Positions 1 through 10,500 of a stretch of 64,000 nt of DNA are shown here, piece after piece. Below the pieces are notes generated by a model. It worked only from the letters and a program-made list of their open reading frames with translations, searched no databases and was not told the DNA's origin. Source of the stretch: a bacterium (GTDB lineage: Bacteria; Margulisbacteria; Marinamargulisbacteria; JABIPA01); contig JABIPA010000068.1 in assembly GCA_018698675.1 (NCBI GenBank), positions 1 to 64,000 on the forward strand, in the 5' to 3' direction. Position 1 is the stretch's first letter; every line of letters begins with the position of its first letter. A program made the translations under genes and the position numbers.

Positions 1-536
1 GAATTCTTGTGTTTGAGGATTACGAGCATGCTAAGGCTAGAAATGCGACTATTTATGGTGAAATTGTTGGGTTTGGAAGTTCTGGAGATGCTTATCATAT
101 AACAGCTCCAGCTCCGGAAGGCGAAGGGGCTACTCGAGCAATGACAGCAGCTCTTGCCGACGCTGGAATCCAAACCACGGATATTGATTATATTAACGCT
201 CACGGTACGTCTACAGAGCTTAATGATAAGAATGAGACCATGGCGATAAAAGAAATTTTTGGAGACCATGCGTATAAATTAAAAGTCAGTTCGATAAAAT
301 CTATGACAGGGCATCCTTTAGGAGCAGCTGGTGCAATAGAAGCAATTGCTTGTATCAAGACATTTGTTGAGGGAAAGATTCCTCCAACTATTAATTGTGA
401 TGAAACAAGTGATGAGTGTGATTTGGATTATGTTCCGAATAAAGCAATTGAAGCAGATGTTACGTATGCAATGTCTAATTCTTTTGGATTTGGTGGACAT
501 AATGCGGTATTAATATTTAAAAAGCATACTTGCTAA
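1..536 (+). CDS. fabF: 3-oxoacyl-ACP synthase II (FabF), C-terminal part
   Basis: This condensing enzyme elongates acyl-ACP with malonyl-ACP in cytoplasmic fatty-acid synthesis. The reading frame is open from base 3, so the N-terminus with the active-site Cys lies outside the window. Both catalytic His motifs of the KAS II family are visible: NAHGTST near the middle and [12 protein letters not shown] after it. The usual Gly-rich end ([11 protein letters not shown]) precedes the stop. The last seven bases overlap the rnhB start, so the two genes are probably translationally coupled. Identity is secure; FabB is less likely given the GHPLGAAG block and the general FabF-like end. Confidence 0.93.
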   Translation, partial: ILVFEDYEHAKARNATIYGEIVGFGSSGDAYHITAPAPEGEGATRAMTAALADAGIQTTDIDYINAHGTSTELNDKNETMAIKEIFGDHAYKLKVSSIKSMTGHPLGAAGAIEAIACIKTFVEGKIPPTINCDETSDECDLDYVPNKAIEADVTYAMSNSFGFGGHNAVLIFKKHTC

Positions 537-1099
537 TAGCAGGTGTTGATGAAGCAGGACGAGGGGCTCTGATTGGGCCCCTTGTTGTTGCGTCAGTAAT
601 TCTTCCTCCTTTCCCTGAATTAAAAGTTGATTTCGTAGATTCCAAAATAATAGGGCACAAGAAACGCGAATCGCTATTCTTATCTATCAAAACTTTGGCT
701 CTTGCCTATTCTGTTGTAGCAGTCTCCCCTAAAATGATCGATAAAGTAAATATTTTGGAAGCAACTTTATTTGGAATGAGAAAGGTGATTAAAAAACTTA
801 GATTGACTCCAAATGTTGTTTTAATTGATGGAAATAAGGTGCCTAAAATTGAAGGTGTTCCTGTTGGGTGCCTTGTTAAGGGAGATTCTCTTATTCCTGA
901 AATTAGTGCCGCGTCGATAGTTGCGAAGGTTGTGAGGGACCGATTAATGCTTAAATATCATAATAAGTATCCAGACTATTCGTTTGATTTACATAAGGGG
1001 TATGGGACGTCATTGCATTATCAGGAAATCATGAAAAATGGCATATTAGACGAACATCGAAAAAGCTTTAATTTAACTCGTCAGGGGGTTCTTTTTTGA
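530..1099 (+). CDS. rnhB: Ribonuclease HII
   Basis: Cleaves the RNA strand of RNA-DNA hybrids and removes misincorporated ribonucleotides. The N-terminal GVDEAGRG motif supplies D7 and E8. The other acidic residues expected of the family are D100 (LIDG) and D119 (VKGD), and the [11 protein letters not shown] block follows. The 189-residue length is normal. The start is TTG at 530: an in-frame stop lies only nine bases upstream and no ATG is available before the conserved motif, so TTG is effectively forced. It overlaps fabF upstream, and its stop shares one base with the yraN ATG. Confidence 0.95.
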   Translation: MLIAGVDEAGRGALIGPLVVASVILPPFPELKVDFVDSKIIGHKKRESLFLSIKTLALAYSVVAVSPKMIDKVNILEATLFGMRKVIKKLRLTPNVVLIDGNKVPKIEGVPVGCLVKGDSLIPEISAASIVAKVVRDRLMLKYHNKYPDYSFDLHKGYGTSLHYQEIMKNGILDEHRKSFNLTRQGVLF

Positions 1100-1488
1100 T
1101 GAACAACCAAAGACCTGGGTCTAAATTAATATCCGCGATGGGGGCCGCTCAGAAGGGGAGTTTAGGGGAAATAGTGGCCAGAGACTATTTGGAAAAAGCA
1201 GGTGTGAAGATAATTGAAACAAATTATCATTCAAGATATGGTGAAATTGATATCATTGGATTGGAAGACGAGACCCTCGTTTTTTATGAAGTTAAAGCGT
1301 ACAAGAGACAATCCGTACATCCTGCCGAACTTATTACTTTAAAAAAGATTGGAAATATTAGAAAAACGGTTTTGGTGTTTTTAGACAAATTTGAAAATGG
1401 GAAATATTTAGATGCGATGTGTCGGATTGATTTGATTTGTATTAAAAATTTTGATCATGTGTTTGATCATATTAAAAATATTGCTTAA
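1099..1488 (+). CDS. yraN: YraN/UPF0102 family nuclease-like protein
   Basis: Small endonuclease-fold protein that often sits next to rnhB, as here. Its function is poorly defined. The family signature is present: GSLGE (E24), GEIDII (D51) and FYEVK (E64, K66), which together form the PD-(D/E)XK-type residue set. I chose the ATG at 1099, which overlaps the rnhB stop by one base, over a TTG three bases earlier. It has about ten more N-terminal residues than short homologues. The Arg after EVK is displaced (EVKAYKRQ rather than EVKTR). Confidence 0.88.
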   Translation: MNNQRPGSKLISAMGAAQKGSLGEIVARDYLEKAGVKIIETNYHSRYGEIDIIGLEDETLVFYEVKAYKRQSVHPAELITLKKIGNIRKTVLVFLDKFENGKYLDAMCRIDLICIKNFDHVFDHIKNIA

Positions 1489-1518
1489 AGAAGACTTATC
1501 CAAAAACAAAGAAGTTCT

Positions 1519-2337
1519 TTAACGAGTGGTTGATTTTTGAAGAAGAGTTGCTATGAAATATCCTGAAATTCCTAGACATACTGAAATCAGGCTAGAAATG
1601 TTCATGTTTATTCCAGGCCAAAGTTTTAAAAGAGAGCCAGCTAGAAACCCAATCACCGACATGTAAGCGATATTGTGATACTTTTTAAAAAGCCAGTGGA
1701 TGAATGAAGAAAAGAATAAAATGCCGCAAATTGCACCTATTCCCACTGCTCCGATAATTGGAAGGTTGAAACTTGAAATTGCATGCACAATTGGTTTGTA
1801 TGCGCCTAAGTAGAGTAGTATTAGAGATCCACTTATTCCAGGAATTACCATTGTCCCTGCTGCGATAAATCCAGAAACCCCGAAAAATAAAATACCAGGC
1901 GTGGTATTGCTAACTGTTGAGGAAGGGGTGACAAAAAATAGAGCGATCATGGAACATAGAGTTATGATACCTCCAATGGCTTCAGGCCAGTGTATTTTGT
2001 TAATCTTACTTAATTTGAATACAATTGGAATGGAGCCAAGGATTAGTCCAAAGAAAAACATGAAGACAGGTTGTGGGAATGCTGTTAATGCATACTCTAA
2101 AAATTTTGAAAAACTAGCGACGCCAAGAAGAACGCCTATTCCAATTTTTATAAGAAATCCAAGGTTTTTTGAAATTTCTTTGAATGAAAATGTGAAAACA
2201 GAATATATGGAAGTTATTAATTTTTCATAAATACCAAGAATTACGGCTAAAGTTCCTCCGCTTATTCCAGGTATTATGTTTGCAATACCTATGCAAAATC
2301 CATGAAATATTGTTTTAAGTGTTTCTCTTAGTATCAT
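1519..2337 (-). CDS. popT: DUF368 membrane protein, probable undecaprenyl-phosphate translocase
   Basis: Multi-pass inner-membrane protein of 272 residues. Two copies of the hallmark PGISG motif, near residues 23 and 166, mark the internal duplication typical of DUF368. The family (PopT) has been shown to recycle undecaprenyl phosphate across the membrane for peptidoglycan and envelope glycan synthesis; applying that here is by family. About eight hydrophobic segments are visible. It is last in a minus-strand run 29 bases after ychF and converges on yraN. Confidence 0.85.
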   Translation of the reverse strand: MILRETLKTIFHGFCIGIANIIPGISGGTLAVILGIYEKLITSIYSVFTFSFKEISKNLGFLIKIGIGVLLGVASFSKFLEYALTAFPQPVFMFFFGLILGSIPIVFKLSKINKIHWPEAIGGIITLCSMIALFFVTPSSTVSNTTPGILFFGVSGFIAAGTMVIPGISGSLILLYLGAYKPIVHAISSFNLPIIGAVGIGAICGILFFSSFIHWLFKKYHNIAYMSVIGFLAGSLLKLWPGINMNISSLISVCLGISGYFIATLLQKSTTR

Positions 2338-2366
2338 ATTATTTATTTTAGTTAGTCAGGATATTG

Positions 2367-3461
2367 CTAGTTGTTAAAAAGGAACTCTACAACGTCACCA
2401 TCTTCCATAACATAATCTTTACCTTCTTGACGGACGAGCCCTTTTTCTTTGCAGCCTTTCCATCCTTTATTTAGTTCAAAATTTTTGAACGAGACTATGT
2501 TAGCCCGAATAAATCCTTTTTCGAAATCCGTATGAATAACCCCTGCTGCCTGAGGCGCTTTGCAGTTGACTGGAATTGTCCAGGCACGCGTTTCTTTTTC
2601 TCCAGATGTAAGGTATGTTTCAAGCCCAAGAAGTGAAAATCCTGCGTTTGCTAGCTTATCTAAACCTGCAGACTCTAAATTTAACTCGGTTAAGAAGTCA
2701 GCTTTTTCGTCTGCATCTAGCTCGGAGAGCTCTTCTTCTAGTTTTACACATATTGGAAGTGCTATATCGCCAGTTTTTTTTGCGTACGCTATAACATCCG
2801 AAATGTGTTTTGACGGCGTATCGATTTGAGAGTCGTCAATATTTAGTACAAAAATAACTTTTTTTTGTGTTAAAAAGTTTAAACCTTTAATTATAAGTGT
2901 CTCATCATCATCTAAATCAATTTGGCGAACAGGAATGTTTTTTGCGAGATGTTCTTGAATTTTTTTGTAGACGTTTAATTTTTTAACTTCTTCTTTATTT
3001 TGAGATTTTACTTTTTTTGATTGTCCATGAACTAACTTATCAATTAGGTCTAAATCCGCATACAAAAGTTCGAGATGGATAATTTCGATATCTGAAATAG
3101 GATCAATTTTTCCGTTTACGTGTATTATATCGTCATTTTCGAAACAACGAACAACGTGTGCAATCGCGGATGTTTCTCTAATATTGGTAAGAAATTGATT
3201 TCCTAGGCCTTCTCCCTTAGACGCGCCTTCTACTAACCCTGCAATGTCAACAAACTCTATTGTCGCATGTATCGTTTTTACAGATCCTGTAATGCTAGAT
3301 AAAATATTTAGCCGTTCATCTGGAACTTCTACTGTTCCGACATTTGGTTCAATTGTACAGAAAGGATAATTTTCTGCCGCAACTCCAGCGTTTGTAATTG
3401 CATTGAATAGCGTAGACTTTCCAACGTTAGGAAGACCTACTAATCCTATTTTTAATTTCAT
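2367..3461 (-). CDS. ychF: Redox-regulated ribosome-binding ATPase YchF
   Basis: Universally conserved Obg-family P-loop NTPase (OLA1/YchF), 364 residues, normal length. The P-loop is GLPNVGKS (9-16), followed by the family's NAIT and ENYPFCTIEPN switch region and DIAGLVEGASKGEGLGNQFL (G3). The G4 position reads NIDD instead of NKxD, consistent with the ATP preference known for YchF. The C-terminal TGS-like domain ends with the usual GDVVEFLFN. The start ATG overlaps the stop of the preceding acidic-tail gene by four bases. Confidence 0.96.
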   Translation of the reverse strand: MKLKIGLVGLPNVGKSTLFNAITNAGVAAENYPFCTIEPNVGTVEVPDERLNILSSITGSVKTIHATIEFVDIAGLVEGASKGEGLGNQFLTNIRETSAIAHVVRCFENDDIIHVNGKIDPISDIEIIHLELLYADLDLIDKLVHGQSKKVKSQNKEEVKKLNVYKKIQEHLAKNIPVRQIDLDDDETLIIKGLNFLTQKKVIFVLNIDDSQIDTPSKHISDVIAYAKKTGDIALPICVKLEEELSELDADEKADFLTELNLESAGLDKLANAGFSLLGLETYLTSGEKETRAWTIPVNCKAPQAAGVIHTDFEKGFIRANIVSFKNFELNKGWKGCKEKGLVRQEGKDYVMEDGDVVEFLFNN

Positions 3462-4066
3462 TCTTCTGAGTCAGACAATTCTTCTTCGTCAGACTCTTCT
3501 TCTAGTACGACAGAAGGATCTTGAGTTTCATTATCTGAATCATTATCTTCGTCATCCTCTTCTTCATTACTTTCTCGATTATTATTGGCATTTTCGGCAG
3601 CTGCAGCAGCATTTGCTTCTTTTTTAAGGGCAGCCATTGCATCAACACGTGTTGCAATTAGATCTTCAATGTTTAACAAAGCATCTTCTTTGTATGTTTT
3701 GTATGTTTCGAAATCTGTGAACGATTCGCCTAAGTTGCTAACGTATCCATATCTTTTCCATATTCTGTCAAAAAATTTTGTAACAATAATATTATCCATA
3801 TTATTTACAAGAGATAACATTTGTTGAATTTTGGCAAATTTGTTGATTAATATTTGTGTTTTTAATGTTTCTTTTTGTTGAATTTTTTGGTACAAATCGT
3901 TGAAGAATGGAACGATTTGTTCTCCTCTAAGATAAACGTCTGTTTCGCTTATTCTACTTGAACTTTGTTCAAATACAATAAAGTTTTGAAACCTACCTGA
4001 ATTTTTTTTACTTGTTTCTATTGGTGATCCAAATGACACTATAATTCCTCCTCTAATATCCGACAT
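3458..4066 (-). CDS. Unknown protein with Ala-rich helix and acidic C-terminal tail
   Basis: I do not recognise this 202-residue protein. The first 30 residues look strand-forming. Residues 45-140 are mostly charged or amphipathic helix. An Ala-rich stretch (about 145-160) follows, and the last 45 residues are almost entirely Asp, Glu, Ser and Asn. There is no signal peptide or membrane span, so it is probably cytoplasmic. The start lies 28 bases inside the upstream Cys-cluster gene, and its stop overlaps the ychF ATG, so it is tightly coupled. The acidic tail could bind a basic partner or metal; that is inference from composition only. Confidence 0.7.
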   Translation of the reverse strand: MSDIRGGIIVSFGSPIETSKKNSGRFQNFIVFEQSSSRISETDVYLRGEQIVPFFNDLYQKIQQKETLKTQILINKFAKIQQMLSLVNNMDNIIVTKFFDRIWKRYGYVSNLGESFTDFETYKTYKEDALLNIEDLIATRVDAMAALKKEANAAAAAENANNNRESNEEEDDEDNDSDNETQDPSVVLEEESDEEELSDSEE

Positions 4067-4593
4067 CGATCGTTATTATTTATAATATGATCGATTTTGT
4101 TTGAAATTGATTTATTTTTAATTTTGGGTACCTTGGTCTTTATATTTATATAGTAGCCACAGGTGTTTGGAATTTTATCATCTTTAAGAAAAATACTGAA
4201 CGGGTAGCTCCTACAAAGTTTAGGTCTTCCTTGGTAGTCGCTGCAAATATTTTGGGGTGTTATACATGTACATGAAAAGTTTTTAATTTTCGTTCCACTT
4301 AGATAATTTGGGACAAATCTGTTGTATTTTTTGTCTTTGGTTTTTATTTTTTCAAATTTTTCTTTTGTATTAAGTGTAATTCCGTTTTTAACTAACATTA
4401 AGTTTTTACAACAATTTCCACTGGTTTGGCACTTTCCTGCTATATAAAAAATGTCACACTTTAAAAATTCCCAAATATAAGATTCAAAATTATTATTTTT
4501 TAGGGTTTTTTCATTGATGATATGGAGAAAATACCAGAAATAAAAGGAGACAATACTTCCTTTAGAAGACTTTAAATAATCTTGAAAGTTCAT
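4039..4593 (-). CDS. YkgJ-family cysteine-cluster protein
   Basis: 184-residue protein with the CxxCC-type metal-binding pattern of the YkgJ (UPF0153) family. Nine Cys are visible: C46, C55, C61, C62 (KCQTSGNCCK), C108, C110, C117, C127 and C145. The family block CSDYQGRPKLCRSYPF lies in the second half. Members are thought to bind zinc or an iron-sulfur cluster; the role is unknown. It begins six bases after the stop of the giant surface-protein gene, which suggests co-transcription, possibly with a maturation or redox role. Its 3' end overlaps the next gene by 28 bases. Confidence 0.8.
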   Translation of the reverse strand: MNFQDYLKSSKGSIVSFYFWYFLHIINEKTLKNNNFESYIWEFLKCDIFYIAGKCQTSGNCCKNLMLVKNGITLNTKEKFEKIKTKDKKYNRFVPNYLSGTKIKNFSCTCITPQNICSDYQGRPKLCRSYPFSIFLKDDKIPNTCGYYINIKTKVPKIKNKSISNKIDHIINNNDRCRILEEEL

Positions 4594-4599
4594 TTATTG

Positions 4600-7500
4600 T
4601 TATTTAATTTGATTTAGTTTCTTTAAAAGCGTTTCTATTGTTTTGTCTTGATTTTTTAGCTGGTCGTAAAGTTTTTCAAATTGACTATTTTGCTCTTCTT
4701 TTAAAGATGTTACATTTTTTTCTAACTCTTCAACTTTACTAAACTCTGAATAGTAATTTGGAACACTAAAATTAAAACCAACGGCTGCCTTTATAAGGTT
4801 AATATCGTCGCCGTCTGCACTTTCCCAAGCTCGTCCAACGACTAGATGTAACATATCTGCAGGAATCTCTTCTTTTGAAAGGGCTATCCCTACGCCATCG
4901 TTTTTACCTGAAGGTAATATGTATTGGCCCTTTTCAACATTACCCTGAACTTTTACAGAAATTTGTCCAAAAAAGGCGACAAGTTCATAGTCATCTAGTT
5001 TATCATCGCCCGGCCAGTTTCCCGCCACACCTGGGTTAGAACTTTTTACTAATGCTTGTTGTGCATTTTCAGTCTTTTTAGAAATGATTCCATTTACGAC
5101 ACCTACGATGTCGCCAGTTTCAAACGAATCTATTTTGTTTTCTTTAACTAAATATTCAGCATAATCTGCTCCGTATGTTGTAAAACGAACGCCTGTACCG
5201 TTGGAATTACCTTCTATTGTACCCAATGTTGCTAGATTCGTTTTAAACGTTACATATTTTGCATTTGGAACTATGTCTGTGCCGTTGGTTACGTGATGCA
5301 AGGCTAAACTATCGGCTAATGAACCGCCTGTATTTTGGATGACCATAATATGATCATCGAGGTCTTCAGCATCAGACGACGTTTTACCTGTTACATGTAG
5401 TCTAGCCTCTGCTTGACTCACAGATCCAGATTGACCGTCATAGATTCCAACATGGCCGTCCATTTGAACCGATAAGATTGGATTATATGTATCTTGGTTC
5501 ATGTACCCAACTACAAACTTATCGTTTTCATCAGCTTCTGCAGTCGTATTATAAGAACTAACTTGAACCCTCAATTCGGATTCTCCAGATGCTGCATTAT
5601 GACGGAACATGGCCATTGGATCACCGTTGTCATTTCCATATGTTAGCGATACATCAGGGGCTCCAGAAAAGAATAGCTTGTTGCCGTCTCCAGATGTTTC
5701 TGCGCTGTCGGTTCCAGATGGCGTTCTTAAAGCTCCAACTCTCACATCTCCGTTAACAACTAACGTTTTATCTGGGTTACTTGTTCCTATTCCTACTTTA
5801 TTTTTTGCTAAGGTTAGAACATTATGAGTCGCTTCATCTGCAGCATCTTCCATTTCAAATCCAATAATTCCATTTTTGTAATCGTGAATGGTCATTTCAG
5901 AGTAGGCACTACTAAATCTGGCTATTGCGCCTGCGTCAGGTTGTCTTACTTCTAATAAGTGAGCGGGACGGGTGGTTCCAATTCCTACAGATCCTCCCAT
6001 GAAAACAGCTGCATATTTTCCGCCATTGTTTCCTGGCTCTATAGAAGCTCCTGCAGGATCCCTTACTTCAAGATCTCTCATATCAATTTTAATTCCATAA
6101 GCTGCAGCGTCGCCATAGACGGCATATTTAAAGCCAGGGTCATAAATGCCCCCTTTTTCTTCCGAACTTATATTAATGTCAATTCCAATAACATCTTTTT
6201 GTGTGTCTCTACCAATAGATAAGTTTATTTTTTGTCCAGTTATGGAGGATGCGTCTAATTCGTCCGCTAAGAGAATAGCTCTGTCGATATATAAACTGTT
6301 GGAGATATTTACAGTTGAAACTGAAATACCACCCTGGGTTAATAAAATAGATTCTGCTTCAAGAGAACCCGCTATATGTAGACTGGCAGAAGGGACATCC
6401 GTTCCAATTCCAATAAATCCATTGTTAGAAACAATTAGAGCCGTCGTTCCATCTAATTTGTCTACTTTGAAAATGTGGTTCGTTGCTGCTTTTTTGCTGA
6501 TGTGAACAAGCGCTTCGGGTGCGGGTTCGTTTATACCTATGTTACCAGTGGCTGTAATTCGCAGTCTTTCGGACGTTCCAACTGAATTTGTATTCTCAAA
6601 AATGAGATCGTTCACTGGGTTTGAGTTGTTTCCCCATAATAGAAGTGAATCAAAGTCTCCTGAACCGTCTTCTTCTTGATTTTTCAGACCAAGATAGACC
6701 AAGTCAGAGTCTGTTCTTGTAATAAATCCCCTTGTGGACGTCCAGTCGAAAAATGAAGGTAACGTAACGAGACTTCCTGAATTTGCAGCTGATTCAATTA
6801 GTCCGTTTACATGAAGTCCATGTTCTGGCGTCGACGTACCAATTCCTACTTTACCATCTGCTTTAACGATAAATGCATAATCAGATGCAGCGTCGACTAG
6901 AAAGGGATCTGTTGAACTATCAATATTTTCAATATGTAGGTTAGCTAAAGGTAAACTAGTTCCAACACCTACAAAGCCATTCATAGTTACGACTAATGAA
7001 TAGTCTGTACCCGAATTAATTATAAGAGGAATTTCAGTGGTTCCATTACTAACAATGTGTAAATTTGAAGAAGGCTCTAATGTGTGAACTCCAACCTTTT
7101 TATCATTTCTAATAGCCAGTATGGGATTTCCTGAATTATTTTGAGCGATTAATGAGTATGTCGTGTCGGTATCTGTTTTTCCTTTAATATCTAAAGATGC
7201 TTCAGGCATTGAAATTCCAATTCCGACGTATCCATTTGCTGAGACAAGTAAGGCGTCAGAATATACGCCAGATGATTCCATATCTACTTTGAATACAGGG
7301 ATGTTAGGTTGTTTCGCATCGTCATTTCTTACATGAAGAGCAGCTTCTGGTCGAGATGTTCCGATACCGACGGACCCTCCTAAGAATTGAGCTGCTATTT
7401 TTGTTCCCCCAACGGAGTTCCCATCTGCATCGGACTGACCTGCTTTAAGTGTTGTCAGGTCAACTTTTAGACCGATTGCCGTTTCACCAGCAGCTAGCCG

Positions 7501-10500
7501 TCCAAAGTCATCCAGTGATTCTGGATCTTGACCTAATAACTCAATATTCATACCGTAAAATGTTTTTGTAGCTGATGTAATATCACTAGTGAATTCTAAA
7601 TTGATTTTTTGACCGATAAATTCTCCTGTCACACTATCGTCTATGTCAATTTCATGGGCAAGGGATGTCAGGTTATCGGAACTTCCTATTTTTATTATTT
7701 TGTTTGTAGAGTCATAAGTGAAATCAGCATCGTCTTTGAATTCAGAGTCTCCAAAATAAGGTATAACTCCCGCTGTACCTGAGTACATACTTGATATATT
7801 TACGGTGGATCCCGTTGGATATTTATAGACCAATGAATTGCTATTGTTTTCATCGGTAAAGAGAATGCCGTAATTAGCGTCTGTAGCTGGAGTAGAACCA
7901 GGCTTAAGATACAACGCCGTTTCAATTTTTACGTCAGAATTAAATGAAGTAATTCCTACAAAATTTACCATTCCCGTTGGATTAATTGTTATACCCGAAT
8001 TTCCAGAAATAATTGCAACGTCTAAACTTCCATTAATTGTAACCCCACCCGTAAAAATTGATCCGCCGGAGACATCTAATGATGCCGCTGGAGAATCTAC
8101 TCCGATACCTAACGAGTTAAATGTTGCCGTTTGTGCTGTTAAATTAGTAAATGAACCGGTGTTTGCTAAGAAATCGCCTGTCATTGAAATAGTATTTGCC
8201 GAAATAGTATTTGCATATAATGCGTTAATTGTAATTGAACCATTAAATGAAGCTGTGGACTCAACGACTAGTTCATTGAAGGTTGCGTTTTGTGCCGTTA
8301 AAGTATCGGTGATTATTAAGCTAGATGCATTAAGCGTACCAATTATTTCTAGAGTTGATTCAGGTGTCGATGTGCCTATTCCAACATTACCACCTAATAG
8401 TAATGCTGCGTACTTTGAAGTCGCATTACTGGAAACGTCTACATTTAAACCAATTGCGGTTGTATTGTCTCCGAATTCTAATTGAGACATATTTATGCTT
8501 ATTCCGGTGGCTGTACCGGTAAGTATGTCAGTAGCAGCATTATTAACTTTAAAGTTAATATCATACCCTGTAATGTCTTGTTGAAAATAAAATTTATTAC
8601 TTGCACTTGAACCAGCAATTTCAATATCCATTTTTTGCTGTGTATAAGGCGCTGTAAGTGCTGTACTAAACGTTTTGCTAAGGTTAAGAGCCGCATCTGG
8701 ATTTGTTGTACCAATTCCAACTTGCCCATCTCTGTTAACAAAGAATGATGGATTCCCGTTTGAATTTGTTATATTTAATGTTGTCCCTAATATTTCACCA
8801 AATGAACCTATATTTGCAGAAATTGTTCCGGCGACATCTAAACTTTCGGTAGGGGTGCTTGTTCCAATTCCAATGAATCCATTATTTTGAACATAAAAAA
8901 GAGAATTACCAGAATTGTTTTTAACATGTAATGAAGATGAACCTATTGAATCATTAATCCCCTTAACTTCTAGTGAAGACTCCGGAGAAGATGTTCCAAT
9001 TCCTACATATCCGTTTGCCGTAACAAAAAGTGAGTATAATTGTGGGGTACCTGAATGGTCTAATGTATCGACTCTAAAGACAGACTCTCCGGCTTCTTCA
9101 CTAACTATGTGTAGAGCCGCATTTGGCAGTGATGTTCCGATTCCAACGTTTCCGCCTTTAAATGACGCAGCATATTTATATCCTTTTAAAGTTGTAGATG
9201 ATGAATTACTAAATCCTTTCGCAATTAGTTGGGATACGTCTACATTAAGTCCAATACCGATTTCATTTTCAGCAAGGCGCCCAAATTGATATTCTGAGGT
9301 CGGATCCTCTGACTCGAACACGATATTTAACCCTGTGAACTTGTTGTCACCAAAACTGGTTGGAGCGACAGTTCTCTTAGATACTGACATGTTTATATGA
9401 TGACTGTTGTAGTTGCCTGTTGTCGTATCGTTCATTGTTGTAACTATTTCAAATTTTGTGAGACTATTTCCTGTTCCTACCTTTAATAAATTAGATTCAT
9501 CAATCCAATATAAAGCAGCTTCGTCACTTAGTGAATTTGATGAATCAAAAAATGGAATTTTCGAAGCTTCTCCAGTAAATGCATTTGTTAAATTTACGGA
9601 AGTGCCAGATTCTTTCATGTAATAAAGGTCAGAATCTATTTTGTTAACATAAAGTTGACCATAATTTGCTAAAGCACTAGGTGTGTCTCCCTCATAAAAA
9701 TGAAGTCCTTTTTGTGTCTTTAAATTTTGATTAAATGATGTTGTTGTTTCAAATATCAAGTTTCCGTTTCCAGTTATTGTAATTCCACTAGAGTTTGAAA
9801 TTTTATCTAAGGTTATATTTGAAACAGTAAGGTTTCCGCTTATAGCCATGTTACCAATGATATCTAAATTTGTTTGTGGCGTAGTCGTACCTATTCCAAG
9901 ATAACCTGTATCAGTTAATCTCATAGCTTCAGAGGAATCTCCTGATAAAGGATCTGTAATGAAAGCAAGATGAGATCCGAAATCTACTTCACTGTTGGAG
10001 CTTTTTATTGCAACAATTCCAGATCCTACAGTAGATGACGGGGCGGAGGAATGAGGGGCAAGTAATAAACCTGCATTTCTGCCTAATCCGTCTTCTAATG
10101 TTTGCACTTTTATTGAGTTCCAAGATTGGTTGTTAATAGCTGAATAAGATGAGCTATTTGTATAAACTAAATGAAGTGGTGCCGTAGGTGTAGTTGTACC
10201 AAGTCCGACATATGGAGAATTAGCTCCAACAAATAAGGATCCTTCATTCACATTAAAAGTAGCATCTGTCATTATGAAACTATCGATTACATCTATGGAG
10301 TTTGCAGTAACGTTTCCGGATACTAATAGTCCTGAAACTGGAGCAGATAAAACCCCAATTCCAACCCCTGTGCTAAAAAGACCGGATTGTGAAGACAATG
10401 TATTTGATACAATTAATTCTACTGTTTTTATCGTTTGGTTAACGGAAGCCGTATCAACGTCTAAAGAGCTTAAACTTGCGGTACTAACTTTTAGTTCGCT

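Noticed and set aside
1485-1522. Hairpin TTAAAGAA/TTCTTTAA between yraN and the DUF368 gene
   Set aside because: Eight AT-rich pairs overlapping both stop codons and no T-run; could be chance.
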